Positions 35,696-47,651 of a stretch of DNA of 64,000 nt are shown piece after piece. This stretch comes from Morella rubra. Its lineage: Eukaryota > Streptophyta > Magnoliopsida > Fagales > Myricaceae. Each line of letters begins with the position of its first letter. The first letter of the stretch is position 1. The notes under the pieces are model-generated. The model was not told the origin of the DNA, did not search any database, and worked only from the letters and a program-made list of their open reading frames with translations. A program made the translations under genes and the position numbers. The stretch spans positions 10,859,161-10,923,160 of the forward strand of contig CM025853.1 in NCBI GenBank assembly GCA_003952965.2, written 5' to 3'.

Positions 35696-36155
35696 TTACT
35701 AACACTCGATCTCTAACTAACACGAACTACAAAATTTCATCTTAAAATCCTACGTTGTAACGTTAAGAAAGCAGGAGAAGAAGCAAATAGTTTGTGATCC
35801 TCTGTCTGCTATGCTCTTTTAGGGTAAACCAAGTGAAGAGTAAACTGCGCTTTCTGGCATTCTGGCCCTCTTCTGCGACTCTCTCGACTGTTCCTTTGAA
35901 GGAGCGAATGGAGTTTTACTTTCGCTTTCGATTGGTGTTTGCAAATGGTAGCAAATGCCAAAAATTTTGGTTCAGCAGGATTCTGTGAAAAAGTGGGACT
36001 AATAATTTTGATTGAATTTATTTTTATATTTATTAATTAAGTGAAGTGAGATTATTTTATGAAATTTTCACGAAGTTAACGATACGCCCAAATTCCATGT
36101 ACTGACACCTCCTCTGCAATCTGTGAACTTCGTAGGGATAGATAGAATATATGGA

Positions 36156-36435
36156 GTTTTTTTTTTTTTCAACCAGATATCTTATATATTGAAAAGAAAA
36201 GACAAGTTTAACAAGAAAAACCAACAAAAGAAAGACCAAACTACAAGAAACAAACAAAAACAAAGACAGGAAATACTCTCAATAATCATCGCACAATCAC
36301 CAAGAGCGTTAAATTGGTAAGCTTAAGACCAGGAGCTTTAGAAAGGGCCAACAAAGCAGCCTCAGTTTCACCAATAAGCGGGTCAATATTATCAGAAATT
36401 TTTGACCATGCACGTAGGATCTCACCATTGGAATC
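36156..36435 (-). mobile_element. 5'-truncated LINE insertion with target-site duplication
   Basis: Direct repeats GAATATATGGA at 36145-36155 and 36436-36446 flank the insertion. On the minus strand the insert ends in a poly-A tail (T13 at 36157-36169). Its coding end reads DNIDPLIGETEAALLAL, the RNase H-like region of plant LINE ORF2, then runs out at a stop. The length of about 280 bp indicates strong 5' truncation during target-primed reverse transcription. Confidence 0.8.
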
Positions 36436-36555
36436 GAATATATGGAATTAATCTATGATTTCTTAAACTTTATTAATCATATCAGGTGCCTATTTTTCAC
36501 TGCGTTATTGTTTAAGCAGAAATTTGTATAGAATCTCTACCCTGCACATTTATCT

Positions 36556-36760
36556 TTATTTGTCTGGGATTCTGCCAAATTTCAAACACCCATAAAATCT
36601 ACGGCTTGGGTTCACTTCCTTCATGCTCGTCCTCAAGCGAGCTCTCAAACCACACTTGCATAAAAGGAAGGTTAGGTTCCTTCCCAAAATTTCTCCAATC
36701 ATTACAGCAACTATTTGTACATTCACTTTTGAGGATGCGCTTGACAAGCTAGAAAACATC
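36556..36760 (-). pseudogene. GRF-type zinc-finger fragment
   Basis: The minus strand encodes LCKCGLRARLRTS followed by NPSRRFYGC. This is the C-x-C-G ... N-P-x-R-R-F-Y-x-C core of GRF zinc fingers, which bind nucleic acid. The frame has no ATG at its 5' edge (an internal ATG lies near 36700) and ends at a stop after GRIPDK without the expected C-x-F-F-x-W half. It therefore looks like one exon or a broken copy. GRF fingers are common in plant element-derived proteins, and another sits in the Mutator-like element at 46343-47118. Confidence 0.55.
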
Positions 36761-37639
36761 AATTGGCGTCGAAAGCAATGGCTTGTGAAATTAATTTGAA
36801 TACGGTTGAGTGAAATGGTACTCGCCAAAGAAGCTCGGCAAAGAAAGAAGTTAGGGATTTTAGAGTTGTTGAGTGAATTGGGGACGTGAGGGTGAGGTGA
36901 GAAATGAAACCAAAGAGAATGCCTTTAGAATTTTAGATGACAGCAATGATTTGAAAATTTTGTAAAATTAGTTGGCAAGAGATATGTGACGTGGGAACGA
37001 TTAAATTGGCTTTCGATGAATTAGAAATTAATGGGACATATGGTGGTTGGGGATTGAGTTTGACGTGTCCTTGTTTGACCATGTGAGATTTTACCGTTAA
37101 GGGTCTAACAGAATGACCATTCCAAGAATAGATAAAAAGATCCTAAGAACTATTTTAGGGCGAACCTTACCCTAAGGATCAATTTGGGATTCAGCCAAAC
37201 TCCAAAACCAGTGGAGTAATTAAGCTTTATCTATTTTATGTTAGATGATATATAGGCATGTCATAGATTTCAAAAAATAGAAAACAACAGTTTCTCACGT
37301 CTCTTTGATAACTATATGCAATTTTTTGTTATATATAGAATACAATTTTGATCTTGGATCCAAGGTATGATGATCACAAGTTTCTATGTTTTTTTTTTCA
37401 AAAAATTTATTTATAAAAAAAAGAGTTTTTTTATAAAAAAAAAAAAAAGTCTCAATGAGACTGAACACTGGACCGGACCCAATGCACTACTGATTGCAAT
37501 ATGGGCTAAATAAATCAAGTACAGACAGCTGAACCAAGCCAAAGCCTAAAACAAGGCCTGCTCTTGTAACCCACAACCCGACTAACCTCTGGATCCTCCC
37601 CGTGGGCTCGTGTCTTATCAGTTTTTAGGCCCATTATTG

Positions 37640-38229
37640 AGTCCATTTGCTTGACCTGTATAAGGTCACTCTTTTCGTAATGAGAGGTAACAGAAATTGC
37701 ATGAAGCCGAACGAGGAGGGTGACGTCCTCGAATTCGTCTGTTCTTCTTCAAGAATTCCTCCTTCCATTCAGTTACAATTCATAATTAATTACAGAAATA
37801 CCCAGATTCGTTACATTTGGTATCAGAGCTTCAATCCACATGACTTAGGGAGCAAGATTGTCGCAGTTGGAGGACACCGTTAACCAGGTGAAATCTCAGC
37901 AAGATACTCATCAGCAATTGTTGGAGACGATGTCGCAGTAGCTGCTTCAAATTGCAGACAACATCAAGACGATGTCACCAGGGAAGAGGGTGCATCTGGA
38001 AGGTTCTGGAGATCCAGGTGGGTCTGGTGGAGGAGCTGGAGAACCAGAGGGTGTTGGAGAGCCCGGGCAGTATGGAGAGGGGCAATCGGGTGGTACTGGG
38101 GGTCCACAATTTAAACCTCTCAAACTGAAGTTTTCCCGATTTGATGGAGAGAACCCAGCAGATGGATTTATAAAGCTAACCAGTTCTGTAGCTTTTATCG
38201 AACACATATTGGACAGAAAGTGTTATTGG
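37640..38229 (+). mobile_element. Ty3/gypsy remnant, copy 1 left part: LTR end, primer-binding site and gag N-terminus
   Basis: TGGTATCAGAGC at 37818-37829 is the classic initiator-Met tRNA primer-binding site, two bases after an LTR end (TTACA). The gag reading frame starts in the following 100 bases and contains stops. It shows a Gly/Pro/Glu-rich stretch and then FKPLKLKFSRFDGENPADGF. The sequence is interrupted at 38229 by a hAT-type insertion and resumes at 52822. I could not fix the 5' edge of the LTR. Confidence 0.75.
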
Positions 38230-39342
38230 CAGTGGCGGAGACCGGATTAAAATTTAAGAGAGTTGAATTTTAAAGGCAAAATGATAAGAAATTTTTTTTT
38301 CTTTGTAATGCAAAAAATTATCTTGGAGTTACAATATCGAAAATTAAAGACTAAACAAAACAAAAGTGAAGACTAATCAATAATCTGCACCAGCAAGCCA
38401 TTCCAATACATAGCCAATACCAACATGGTTCTAACAACCAAACAAAGTCCACAAGAATAAAAGTAACTGAAAATCTGCAACCAGGAAAAATTGTATTTCT
38501 GACAAATATGTCTCCTAACCTTCATGTTAGATATTGACTTCTACAATGAGAACACAATATGAGCACTGGCATTTTGTTGAGAAATTGCAGCAAGTATTGT
38601 AAAGTTGAAACATTTAGTGAAAATTGTTCTCAGGGCAATTGGGAAAAAATCTGTGTGAAGAAGCACTTTCAAGACAGTGAAATGAAGTAATGTTATTTCT
38701 TGTCGTTTGCAAAATTCATATCGCAAAATTCATATCCACTACAAAGAAATGAGTTATTTTGGGAAGAAAATGCTGCTACTGCTAAAAAATTCTCTGCAAC
38801 AGCACTCTAATTTTTTCTTTGGAAGAGTTTTTCAGTGGCATTGAATGCACAAAATCATATGTGCATTTGACTAACAATGGGGGAGGTGCAGAGTAGATCT
38901 ACCCAATAACAGTGCCATAATACATAAAATTTGGAGCTACTTTGTTCGTCTAGAACCAAAATTTTATTTTCAAGTGTTGACAGACTAAAATATGGTCCTA
39001 TTTAACCACCGAAATATCACATCTGACTGCTAGAAGAGCAGCGAAGTGGTGGCTTTACACAAAGAGATCCGGAAAATTTGTGGTGGCACTTACAAAACAT
39101 TTCATGACACACGTAGTACATAGACATAGTGCAGAAATCATATAGTTATTATGACAACAAATTACGAAAAGAAGAACATTGAAAGGCATAAGCAAAGCAA
39201 TCTTAAATTTTCCTAGAACTTCCTATTGTAGACGAGAACTTCCTATTGGATACAAAAGGTTCAAACATAAGCAAATCCCAACAAGCTCAGTCCCGTAACA
39301 GCTGAGAAGTCACAAATCACAATTTCACAAAATTCCCAATTC

Positions 39343-40060
39343 CACTGCAAGAAATTTGGCCTTTTGGGACGAAGGTCAAGTGTCCCAAAAGGCCAAAAAA
39401 CCATCCCAAAAGGTCTTTTGGGATGGTTTTTGGCGTCCCAAGGACGCGTCACAACAGTTGTATCCCAGAAACCTTCTGGGACGCTAATTGACAGTCCGTC
39501 TCAAATTCTCCACGTCCGAACTAAATATATACAAATTCAGATTGCAAATTGGAAACTGTTCCAAAAGACTCACTTCTAGCGATAATAGTCCGAACTACTG
39601 ACGAAACAAGTTCCGACTACAATCAAACGGGTAAAGTGTTTCAACAAGGAGCAAGATGTCCAAACGTGAAAAGTTTGAACTTTAAAATGATCAGTCCAAA
39701 CCGAACGAGTCAGTCCGAACTTATGCGAGTTGGAACTTACAAAAATAAGTCAGAACCACATCAACTTGGAACTACAAGAGCTAAGTTTGAACTGACTTTG
39801 TTCGAACTATTTTACTTCAGTCCGAACTTAGACAGTTCGCACGGAGACATCATAAGTGCCAACATCATACAGTCGGAACACGGTTACTAACAGTACGTAT
39901 ATTGTAACTCACAAAGTGTAGTTGGAACAAGTTCTGGTTGAAGTAGAGTTTATTAAGTTGGTACTTTTGTTGTTTCGGTTCCGATATCGGGGTTTAGTCC
40001 GAACAGTTGGTTCTCGGACTCAATAGATAGTAGTTGGAACGTGTTGTAAATAAGTCTGAA
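39343..40060. repeat. CACTA left subterminal region
   Basis: 39360-39450 folds on repeated TTTTGGGA/TCCCAAAA words. From about 39500 onward short words such as GTCCGAACT, GTTGGAACT and TTCGAACT recur in both orientations every 20-60 bp. Such subterminal words are the known binding sites of TnpA-type proteins in CACTA elements. Here the function is inferred. Confidence 0.75.
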
Positions 40061-40302
40061 TGGGGACCTGTAATTTTATACGTGTTATAACTTGAAAAAC
40101 CTGGGTTCGAATGGAGACCTGTAATATGTAGAATCCCAAAAACTTGAAACCAAAATTCCTTAATAAACCCATGCATGAATGTGCTACAATAGATTTTAGA
40201 ATACTATCATCCATACAAGAAACCAATACGGGTCTTCATAAGTCAAAGTTACAAAAATAACATCATTCTCCAAATAGTAAACATTGTGTATAATATAATG
40301 AT
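40061..40302. other. CACTA interior, no gene
   Basis: Only AT-rich element sequence is seen. It ends in the 9-bp duplication TATAATGAT (40294-40302) that flanks the Mutator-like insertion. Confidence 0.6.
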
Positions 40303-40512
40303 GGGGTAAACTCATAGTTAGCCCCATATCTTTGGGGCAAAATCAAGTTACTACCCTTATTTTCCAAACCAACAATTTGAGACCCCTATCTTTCAAAATC
40401 ACTCAATCCTCGCCCCCCGTTTAAATTCACCGTGAAATGAGACGGTTTTTCGTGCACGTGCGTCTCACGTGCATCTACTCCACCCAAATTGACGAATCTG
40501 CCCTTAGTAAGT
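40303..40512 (+). repeat. MULE left TIR
   Basis: Starts GGGGTAAACTCATAGTTAG and includes a CACGTGCGTCTCACGTG segment. In Mutator elements TIRs hold both transposase-binding sites and promoters, so this arm probably drives the transposase gene. Non-coding leader exons appear to follow: a donor after GACTCAAG near 40830, and an exon 41462-41529. Confidence 0.9.
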
Positions 40513-41796
40513 AATTTTCATTGACGTCGTTGCCCTTCTCTTGTCCGCGCCCAATGGAAGACCGATTGGATGCCCAAATCCAATTCTGTCGTGCCCTAAA
40601 CGAAGCAGCAGCAAGAGGAAAAGGAAGAACACCCTTCCTGACGCCAAGCTCTCGTGTCCTTTCCAAGGAGCCCGAAACAGATTTCACCCAAGAACCCTCG
40701 TTCATCCATTGCAGATCTGTCAAGCCCTCCCTTTGCAGATCTGTAAGTGGCCTCCGTTTGTAAAAGTCGATTGAGCTCGGCTTTTTCCCCATTTAGTTCT
40801 GCAATTGAATCCGAAGGAGAAGAAGACTCAAGGGTAAGCCCATTTTGCTTTCCCCATTTAGTTCGGCTCCATAATTGTTGGAATTTGGATACAACTTTTG
40901 GGATTTTGGGGATTGCGATGAGGATTTCGTAGGAAGTGTTTTTAATTTAGTAGGCAGTTTGTAATTTTTGATGCTATGAAATGTGAGTTTAGATAGGTAT
41001 TTATAGTCCTTTTAGGTGGTCCAAAAGTGATTGGGACGAATGAAGCACATATTTTGTGGCCGACAACATGTGGTCCCTTGTTCATTGTCTGGAATTTGTA
41101 TTTTCTTAGCACATGTAGCATGTGGTCCCTGCTACACGTGCAAGCAATTCACCCAAAAAGTTCTAGGTTATTTGCGCAGATACTTCCAAAAAGTTCATCC
41201 TTAATTTCTATTTCTTATGTTTTAATTTGGTCCTAGGTTATTCATAGCATATAATTGATTCCATGAAGTTAAAGTTATGTCTCCCTATTAAGAACATTAA
41301 GTACAGAACCTAGCACTCTTGAGCTTAACTTTCAACTATTAACTAACTCTAGCATTGAAAAATAGAATTATATTTATCAAGTACGTATAAATATGCCACC
41401 CAAAGAGATTACTATTGCATAATATGAAAATTATTGGTGTCTTGCCTTCTTGTTTCTTGCAGGTCTTTCCTCCGTTCTGAAGTTGAAAGGGGTGGATAAA
41501 CAAAAATAGTAGACAACATTTTGTTTCGGTAAGCACTCAAATATTTGATTGTTGTTTTACTTTACTTTGTCAGATCAATATATCATTTTTTTGTCTACTT
41601 GTCTCCCATTTTTTTATACCTTTTGCTTTATGTTCCTTGTACTGGTGTTTGCATTATTTTAGCTTTTGAATTGACTCTTCTGTTTATTGATATTACTGCT
41701 GAATGCTATTATATGTATTTTCTAAGAAAAGTTTTTATGTATCAAAGAATAATGGACCAACAGCTTTAATGAAAAGTTTTATTGTGGCAGGTCCCA

Positions 41797-44700
41797 ATGG
41801 CAGTAGATTCTTTTGTGTTTAAGGTCCACTACGGGGGGAGATTTGATAGGTCGAATGGTGGGTGCGTATACGTTGGCGGGAAGATGGCTATGCACCCAGA
41901 TCCTTACGACTGCGATTGCCTGTCACACATAGAAGTAGAAGCAGTTGTCAAAGAATATGGGTACAAGCATGGTGACCTATTGTTTTACGTGGACCCAGAG
42001 CAGACCCTCTCTGATGGGCTGCGAATTATCTCAGGGGACCCTGATGTGCTTCAGATGGTGGCTGCACACGAGGGTAAAGAAATCATTGCGATATACATTG
42101 TTGGTTTCGAACCTGCACCTATACTTGACCCGGTGGACGACGTTGATGAAGAATGTGAGAGGCGCCGTCTTGGGATTGGAACTAAGTGGTGGGATGATGC
42201 ACTTAGTTCCGATGATGACCTCTTCGACGTGAATATCAATGCCAACGCTAATGTCGAGGCTGTTGCGTGTGCGGAAGATGTGATAATGAGTCATTCAGGT
42301 TCTGAGTTGGGTGGTCCCGAATTAGCTGAGCTGGGAGGACATTCATTCGATGTTGGTGGACCTTCGTTTGAGGTTGGTGGACCTTCTAGTAAGTCATATG
42401 AAGACACAGAAGCTGCAGATCTGGAGGCCGAAGATGAAGGATTAGACGGACTTTTTGTCACACCTCCTCCATCACCCAATGGTAAAGATGACGGTGTCGA
42501 GGCGGTAAAGATGACGGTAAGCAATTAATTCACTTATTTTTAGTTTGGCTTTTGCTTTTGCAATATGTTAGTATTGTATTGTAACATAATAATTTCACTA
42601 AGAAACTATGTTTTTGCAGGATATATGTCAGATATGATACCATCTACTTTACTTGTCTCCCCGCCACATAGCGATGATGACGTTGCTGGACCCTCTCGAT
42701 GTGCACCTGAGTTTGTTGAACGTGACTTGGGGTCAGTAACCCTAATGAAAGGGATGAAGTTCCCGTCTTCTGCACTGTTTAAAGAGGCCGTGAAGGAAGC
42801 AAACATCGCTATAGGGAAGGACATCCGCTTTCATAAAAACACTGGCGATAAGGTGGTCATTGTTTGTAGGTCAGAGAAGTGCAAGTACAGAGTATATGGT
42901 AGGAAGATACCGAATGAACTATCTTTTGAGATCAGGGATATTCAGCCTCAGCATAAATGTCCTAGAAGATATAGACTTTCGCAGATTAGTTTTAGATGGA
43001 TTGCGAAAAAGATGATCGACCAAATAAAAAGCCAACCTAACATGTCTGTATCTGCTATATACGACGAGGTGAAGCGGAAATGGCAATGTGAGACAAGGTG
43101 GCAGAAATGTTATCGGGCGAAGAAGAGGGCTTTAGAGGAGATCTACGAAACCCACAAGGAGCAATATGGGAAGGTGTGGGACTACTGTGCCACCGTACGG
43201 GATACCAATCGGGGCTCTTGTTTGATAGTAATGACTGACCGAATTACACCAGAGCTGCCACCGTTCTTCCAACGGTTATATGTATCTTTTAACGCAATGA
43301 GGACGGGCTTTAAGATGGGTTGTAGGCCCCTTATTTGTTTGGACGGTTGTTTCTTGAAAGGCGAATTCAAGGGGCAACTTCTAAGTGCAGTAGCGCGGGA
43401 TGCAAACAACAACATGTATCCTGTTGCATTCGCAATTGTCGAGGCCGAATTGAAGGATAGTTGGATTTGGTTTCTGGAGACATTAATTGGTGATCTTGGG
43501 ACTGCTCCTCAGGGTGGTTGGACCTTCATGTCAGATCGACAAAAGGTCACGAGTTCTTTGATTTGATTACTTAATTTAATTGTTTCTTCCATTACATATG
43601 TCTTATAGGTTTTAATTGTTTGTGTAGGGTCTTGTTCCAGCATTTGACGTAGTCATGCCAGGTGCAGATCATCGATTTTGTGTACGGCACCTTTATGGGA
43701 ACTTTAGGGATGCTGGTCACCGCGGAGTAGCACTGAAGGATAAACTGTGGGGTGCAGCGACAGCATATACGGAGTCCGAGTTCAATAAGAAAATGGATGA
43801 ATTGAAGGCATTGAGTCCTACGGCGCATGACTACCTAAGGAACATTGACCCAAGTGTCTGGTCGAGGTCATGGTTTCACACGTATAGCAAGAGTGATCTT
43901 GTGGTCAACAACCTCTGTGAGTGCTTCAACTCTTATGTTTTACAAGCACGGGACAAGCCAATTATTTCTATGGTTGAGATGATACGGAAGAAGTTGATGA
44001 GGAGGTATCAGCAGAAGAGGGAGGGGATAAGGAGTTGTAGTAGTAGATTATGCCCACGAGCGGTTGAGAAACTGGAGTCTATAGGTGAAGAGGCAAGCCA
44101 CTGCCTTCCTACGTATGCAGGGGATGGTTTTTTTGAGGTGGAGTGTCATTTGAAGCAATACGTGGTAAACATTCATAGGAAGACATGCTCTTGTCGGAGG
44201 TGGGATCTTACTGGGATCCCGTGTCCACACGGGTTTGCTGCTATCGTCTATGATGGCAGAAACCCGGAAGACTTCGTTGACTGGTTCTATACTATTGAGG
44301 CATATCAGAAGGCATATTCCCCCGTCATTTATCCGGTTCCATCTTCGGAACAATGGCTCCATACTGCGTATGAAACGCTGGAACCTCCCCCATCAAGGGC
44401 TCATCCTGGCAGACCTAAAAAACTTCGGAAACGGAGACCAGATGAGCGTACACCCACTGGTAGGATTCCACGAAGACAAAGTGGGGTTTTATGCTCTGAG
44501 TGTAAGGAGATGGGTCACAACAAAAGGACGTGTCCACGCTTGAATAGAAGACAAGCATCACAAAGGGTTCCAAGTACCGCGGCTGCACCGGAAGCACCAT
44601 TTACTAGTGGACCTCCACCAACGCAATCTACCCCAAGTACCCGTAGCAACAGACAGGTTTGTGTGATTCCCTTTTTAGATTCCCTATTTTGAAACCGTAT

Positions 44701-45910
44701 CTGATTTTTTGTCCCAATGTTTACGCAGACCACGAGGGCCGCACATTTACGTGACGAAGCACCCTCCCAATCTACCCCAAGTACTCGGAGTACACGGAAG
44801 GTAAGCATTCGTACTTACAATTGATTTGGAAATGGCAGTTTGCTTTTTGTTTGACTTTTGCCTTCCTTCGACTTATTTGATTATTTTAGACACAAGTAGG
44901 ACCTCAACTATGTGATGGACCTCCCTCCCAATCTACCCCAAGTACACGAAGAACACGACAGGTAATCATTTGGACACATTTTCATATGATTTCTCAAAAA
45001 AGGATTGGTAGATTCTGACTTTTACATGGTCGGTTTTATTGATTATTTTAGAGCCAACGGGGACCGTTAATACGTGATGAACCTCCATTGCAATCTACCC
45101 CATGTACACATAGCACTACACACGTGAGTATTCTAGTTTTAGAAACATAAGTCACTTACGAACTGTCACTGATAGACATTTTATTTTGTGTTTACATTAG
45201 AGCATTCAGATACCACACTTACGTGATGAAGAGACTCCATCACAATCTACCGGCGAGCCGCTTAGTGTACCTGTATGTTTGCTAACATATTAAGTTAACA
45301 TCAAGGATACATATGACTCTTTTACTGAAACTTTTGGTAACATTTTTTTTGCGTAGCTTACAAGAAGCCGACGACTATCACAGCTATTGTCTGGGATTGT
45401 TGAAGTTAATGATAATGCAGTAGCAGCAGTCAGGGTGAGTCAGCACACATAACTTATACAACCAAGGCTGTATGTTTTTTGGAGAGACTAATAATTACTT
45501 CGATTTTGCAGGTCTCAAGAAAGAAAGCATGTCGAGCTGAGACTCCATACAAGGAAGCCCCAGCTGCGGAGTCATTGCAGATGCATCCCGCAAGGAAGAA
45601 TCCCCCATCTACCAGAAGCATTGTAGCTGCAACAGGGATTGCCTCTCGCATACGAATGCGGACCTCAAGCCGATTGCAAAAATTCGGGTCGCAAGGCGGT
45701 TCCCAGAGCACACCTGTCGTAATCGACCTAACAGCTTCAAAAGCGGGAGCAGGTGTAAGGTGCTCTTGGGGGCCCCCTGGTCGTGGAGGTGTTCAGTTTC
45801 GAGTTTCGCAGCCCCCTTTGGGCAGTGGAGCAGCAGACAATGATAAAGCTCCACTTACAAAGTCCAAGGGAGTGAAAGACAAAGGGAAAAAGCCTCGTTG
45901 GCAGATATAG
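41797..45910 (+). CDS. MURA-type (MuDR/MULE) transposase
   Basis: Cut-and-paste DDE transposase of the element. Exons: 41797-42493 (or -42516), 42620-43545, 43628-44656, 44729-44800, 44890-44961, 45052-45123, 45201-45272, 45357-45434, 45512-45910; 1138 residues with the earlier donor. N-terminal PB1-like domain (KVHYGGRFDR), acidic linker, MuDR domain (KGMKFPSSALFKEAVKEA), then the MULE domain: first Asp in LDGCFLKG, second Asp in MSDRQKG, CRH-type VRHLYGNF, Glu in NNLCECFN. A SWIM finger (CSCRRWDLTGIPCPHG) and a CCHC knuckle (CSECKEMGHNKRTC) follow. The catalytic residues are intact. The start is the ATG just after acceptor TGGCAG. The 3' exons repeat a Ser/Thr/Pro motif. A 23-bp duplication at the first donor leaves two donors in different phases; only the weaker one (GTGTCG) keeps frame. 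Confidence 0.93.
44729..45272 (+). repeat. Ladder of four 72-nt exons in the transposase gene
   Basis: Exons 44729-44800, 44890-44961, 45052-45123 and 45201-45272 are each exactly 72 nt and phase 0. They encode variants of x-LRDE-PPSQSTPSTRSTR-x. The tail of the preceding exon (PPPTQSTPSTRSNRQ) is another copy. Introns of 77-90 bp are related too: two share the acceptor GATTATTTTAG. Unit spacing is 149-162 bp, so exon plus intron was duplicated together. Confidence 0.9.
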
Positions 45911-45964
45911 GACTTTATTGGGAGATACATGATTGAGTACATGATACATGTTACTGATATTTTG

Positions 45965-46250
45965 TGGGAAATGTAATAGCAACTACTTATGTTGGATGTA
46001 AATGACAGCTGCTTCTTTTTGGATGTAAATGACAGCTACTTATTTTAGATGTAAGTGGCAGGTACTTATTTTGGATGTAAATGTCTGGTAATTATTTTGG
46101 ATGTAAGTGGCAGGTACTTATTTTGGATGTAAGTGGCAGGTACTTATTTTGGATGTAAGTGGCAGGTACTTATTTTGGATGTAAATGGCAACTGCTTATT
46201 TTGGATCTAAATGGCAACTGCTTCTTTTTTTGGATGTAAATTGTAGTTAC
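45965..46250. repeat. 26-bp minisatellite between the convergent MULE genes
   Basis: About ten copies of a GGATGTAAGTGGCAGGTACT-type unit with a 26-bp period at its core (for example starts at 46099, 46125 and 46151). It lies in the 3' UTR region of the transposase. A two-copy repeat of about 58 bp around ATCAATTT-GTC-CGACTTTGGA follows at 46254-46335. Confidence 0.9.
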
Positions 46251-46342
46251 TTAGCATCAATTTCGTCTCGACTTTGGATACTAAAATTCAGTTACTACAT
46301 AACATCAATTTTGTCACGACTTTGGACACTAAAATAAACATC

Positions 46343-47118
46343 TCATGCGGCTAACATAAGCTTCAAAGGGGTACACAATCCGGTACTGAATATATGAGCA
46401 GCAAAAATTCCAAAAATAAGAAACAAGCAAACACCTAAAGCAGCCCTATAACCACTGATCTTAACATCTGAAACCCTTCTCTCTACATCAATCTCCAGCC
46501 GATGTTGAACGATCATAGCATCAATGTTGGCTCGATTTTGCACTTTCAACTTCTCAATTTCTATGCAATGCTGCTTCGACATATTTACGATCTCTTCTCG
46601 ATGTTGCTCAGTCATCGCAACAATGACTTCAGTTTCATGACGGGGCTCTCTCTCAATTGATTCCCAAGTACACTGTTCACCACGCGACTGTGAATGCATT
46701 GCTCGGAGTTTTGTGATAACCCTCCGTCCATACGAACACATTTTAGGATCTCTCCATGCAAAATAGTTGCAATGACCTCCGTCCTGTGATATAAAAATTT
46801 CACCGAGCTAATAAAGAGTACCACAGAACAAACCAAAACCCTTTAATAAATATTCGTAACTAATTGATGTACATTACTATAACATTATTAAACATGCAAA
46901 ACCAATTGATGTACATTACCAGAATATACATTAACAACCAATTAAAAAAATAAAACACTAACCTTGAATTTCACACAACCCCAAAATCGTCTCCCAAAGT
47001 TTTCCTTCGTAAAGGCAATAGTCGATTTTGCTTTCAGATCACAATAACATTTTGGGCCCTCTGTAGAGGCTCCACTTTCAACAGTTCCCGAGCTACCAGT
47101 TATGTGTGAAATAGACAT
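46343..47118 (-). CDS. GRF zinc-finger / coiled-coil / C-terminal membrane-anchor protein of the MULE
   Basis: Two exons on the minus strand, 46963-47118 and 46343-46783, in phase 0, giving 198 residues. Exon 1 has GPKCYCDLKAKS and NFGRRFWGC; exon 2 opens with GGHCNYFAWRDP. Together these make a complete GRF finger (C-x-C ... GRRFxGC ... C-x-Y-F-x-W), a nucleic-acid-binding module. Residues about 90-165 are a charged helix likely to form a coiled coil (repeats of MTEQHREEIV / MSKQHCIEIE / MIVQHRLEID). The last about 30 residues are hydrophobic (ALGVCLFLIFGIFAAHIF), a plausible membrane anchor. The gene faces the transposase tail-to-tail, as mudrB faces mudrA in maize MuDR, but no sequence relation to MURB is apparent. 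The function is not known; an accessory or regulatory role is inference. Confidence 0.8.
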
Positions 47119-47651
47119 TTCAAAGGCTGGAAAAAACAGTGCAGTACCTTACTAAATTTTCAGTGTAATAAGAGTAAATAACAAAAGTGCAATGGGAAGC
47201 TTTATCTTTAACGGGAAGATTTAACAAAATTGCAAGGGGAAGCTTTAACAAAATTGCAGCGAAATAAACCATCCACTTTCACAATCAATAGCTCGGTTTC
47301 TTTGAAAATTTGGGAAGCTAGCTCTGGGTTCTTCTCTTACTGTTTTTTTTGTAGTCATTTTGAAGTTGTTTCATCTTGATGGTCTCTAAAGGAGGAATGA
47401 CCAAATGGGAACACCAGACCAAACTCATAAAAAACGGAAACACCGCACCAAACCAAGCAAAAAAATAAACAAAAAAACCCAAGAGAAAATGGAGGAGTCG
47501 AGTGCTACCTTCTCCAATGACGATGGGTTGCAGGAAGCTAAAGGCAAAAGCTGAGTTCAAAGGAGAGAAAGTCGAAGGTCTTGGGCAGAGAGGCCGAATG
47601 TTGAGTAGGGGGAGCTGAGTTTGTGCGAGAGATGGGGAAGATAGATCTCAC

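Noticed and set aside
37947..38207. Pro-rich minus-strand ORF in gag copy 1
   Set aside because: Antisense of the Gly-rich gag leader; the plus strand carries the recognised frame.
40521..40774. Overlapping ORFs just inside the MULE left TIR
   Set aside because: They lie in the probable non-coding leader of the transposase gene and share no domain; most likely chance.
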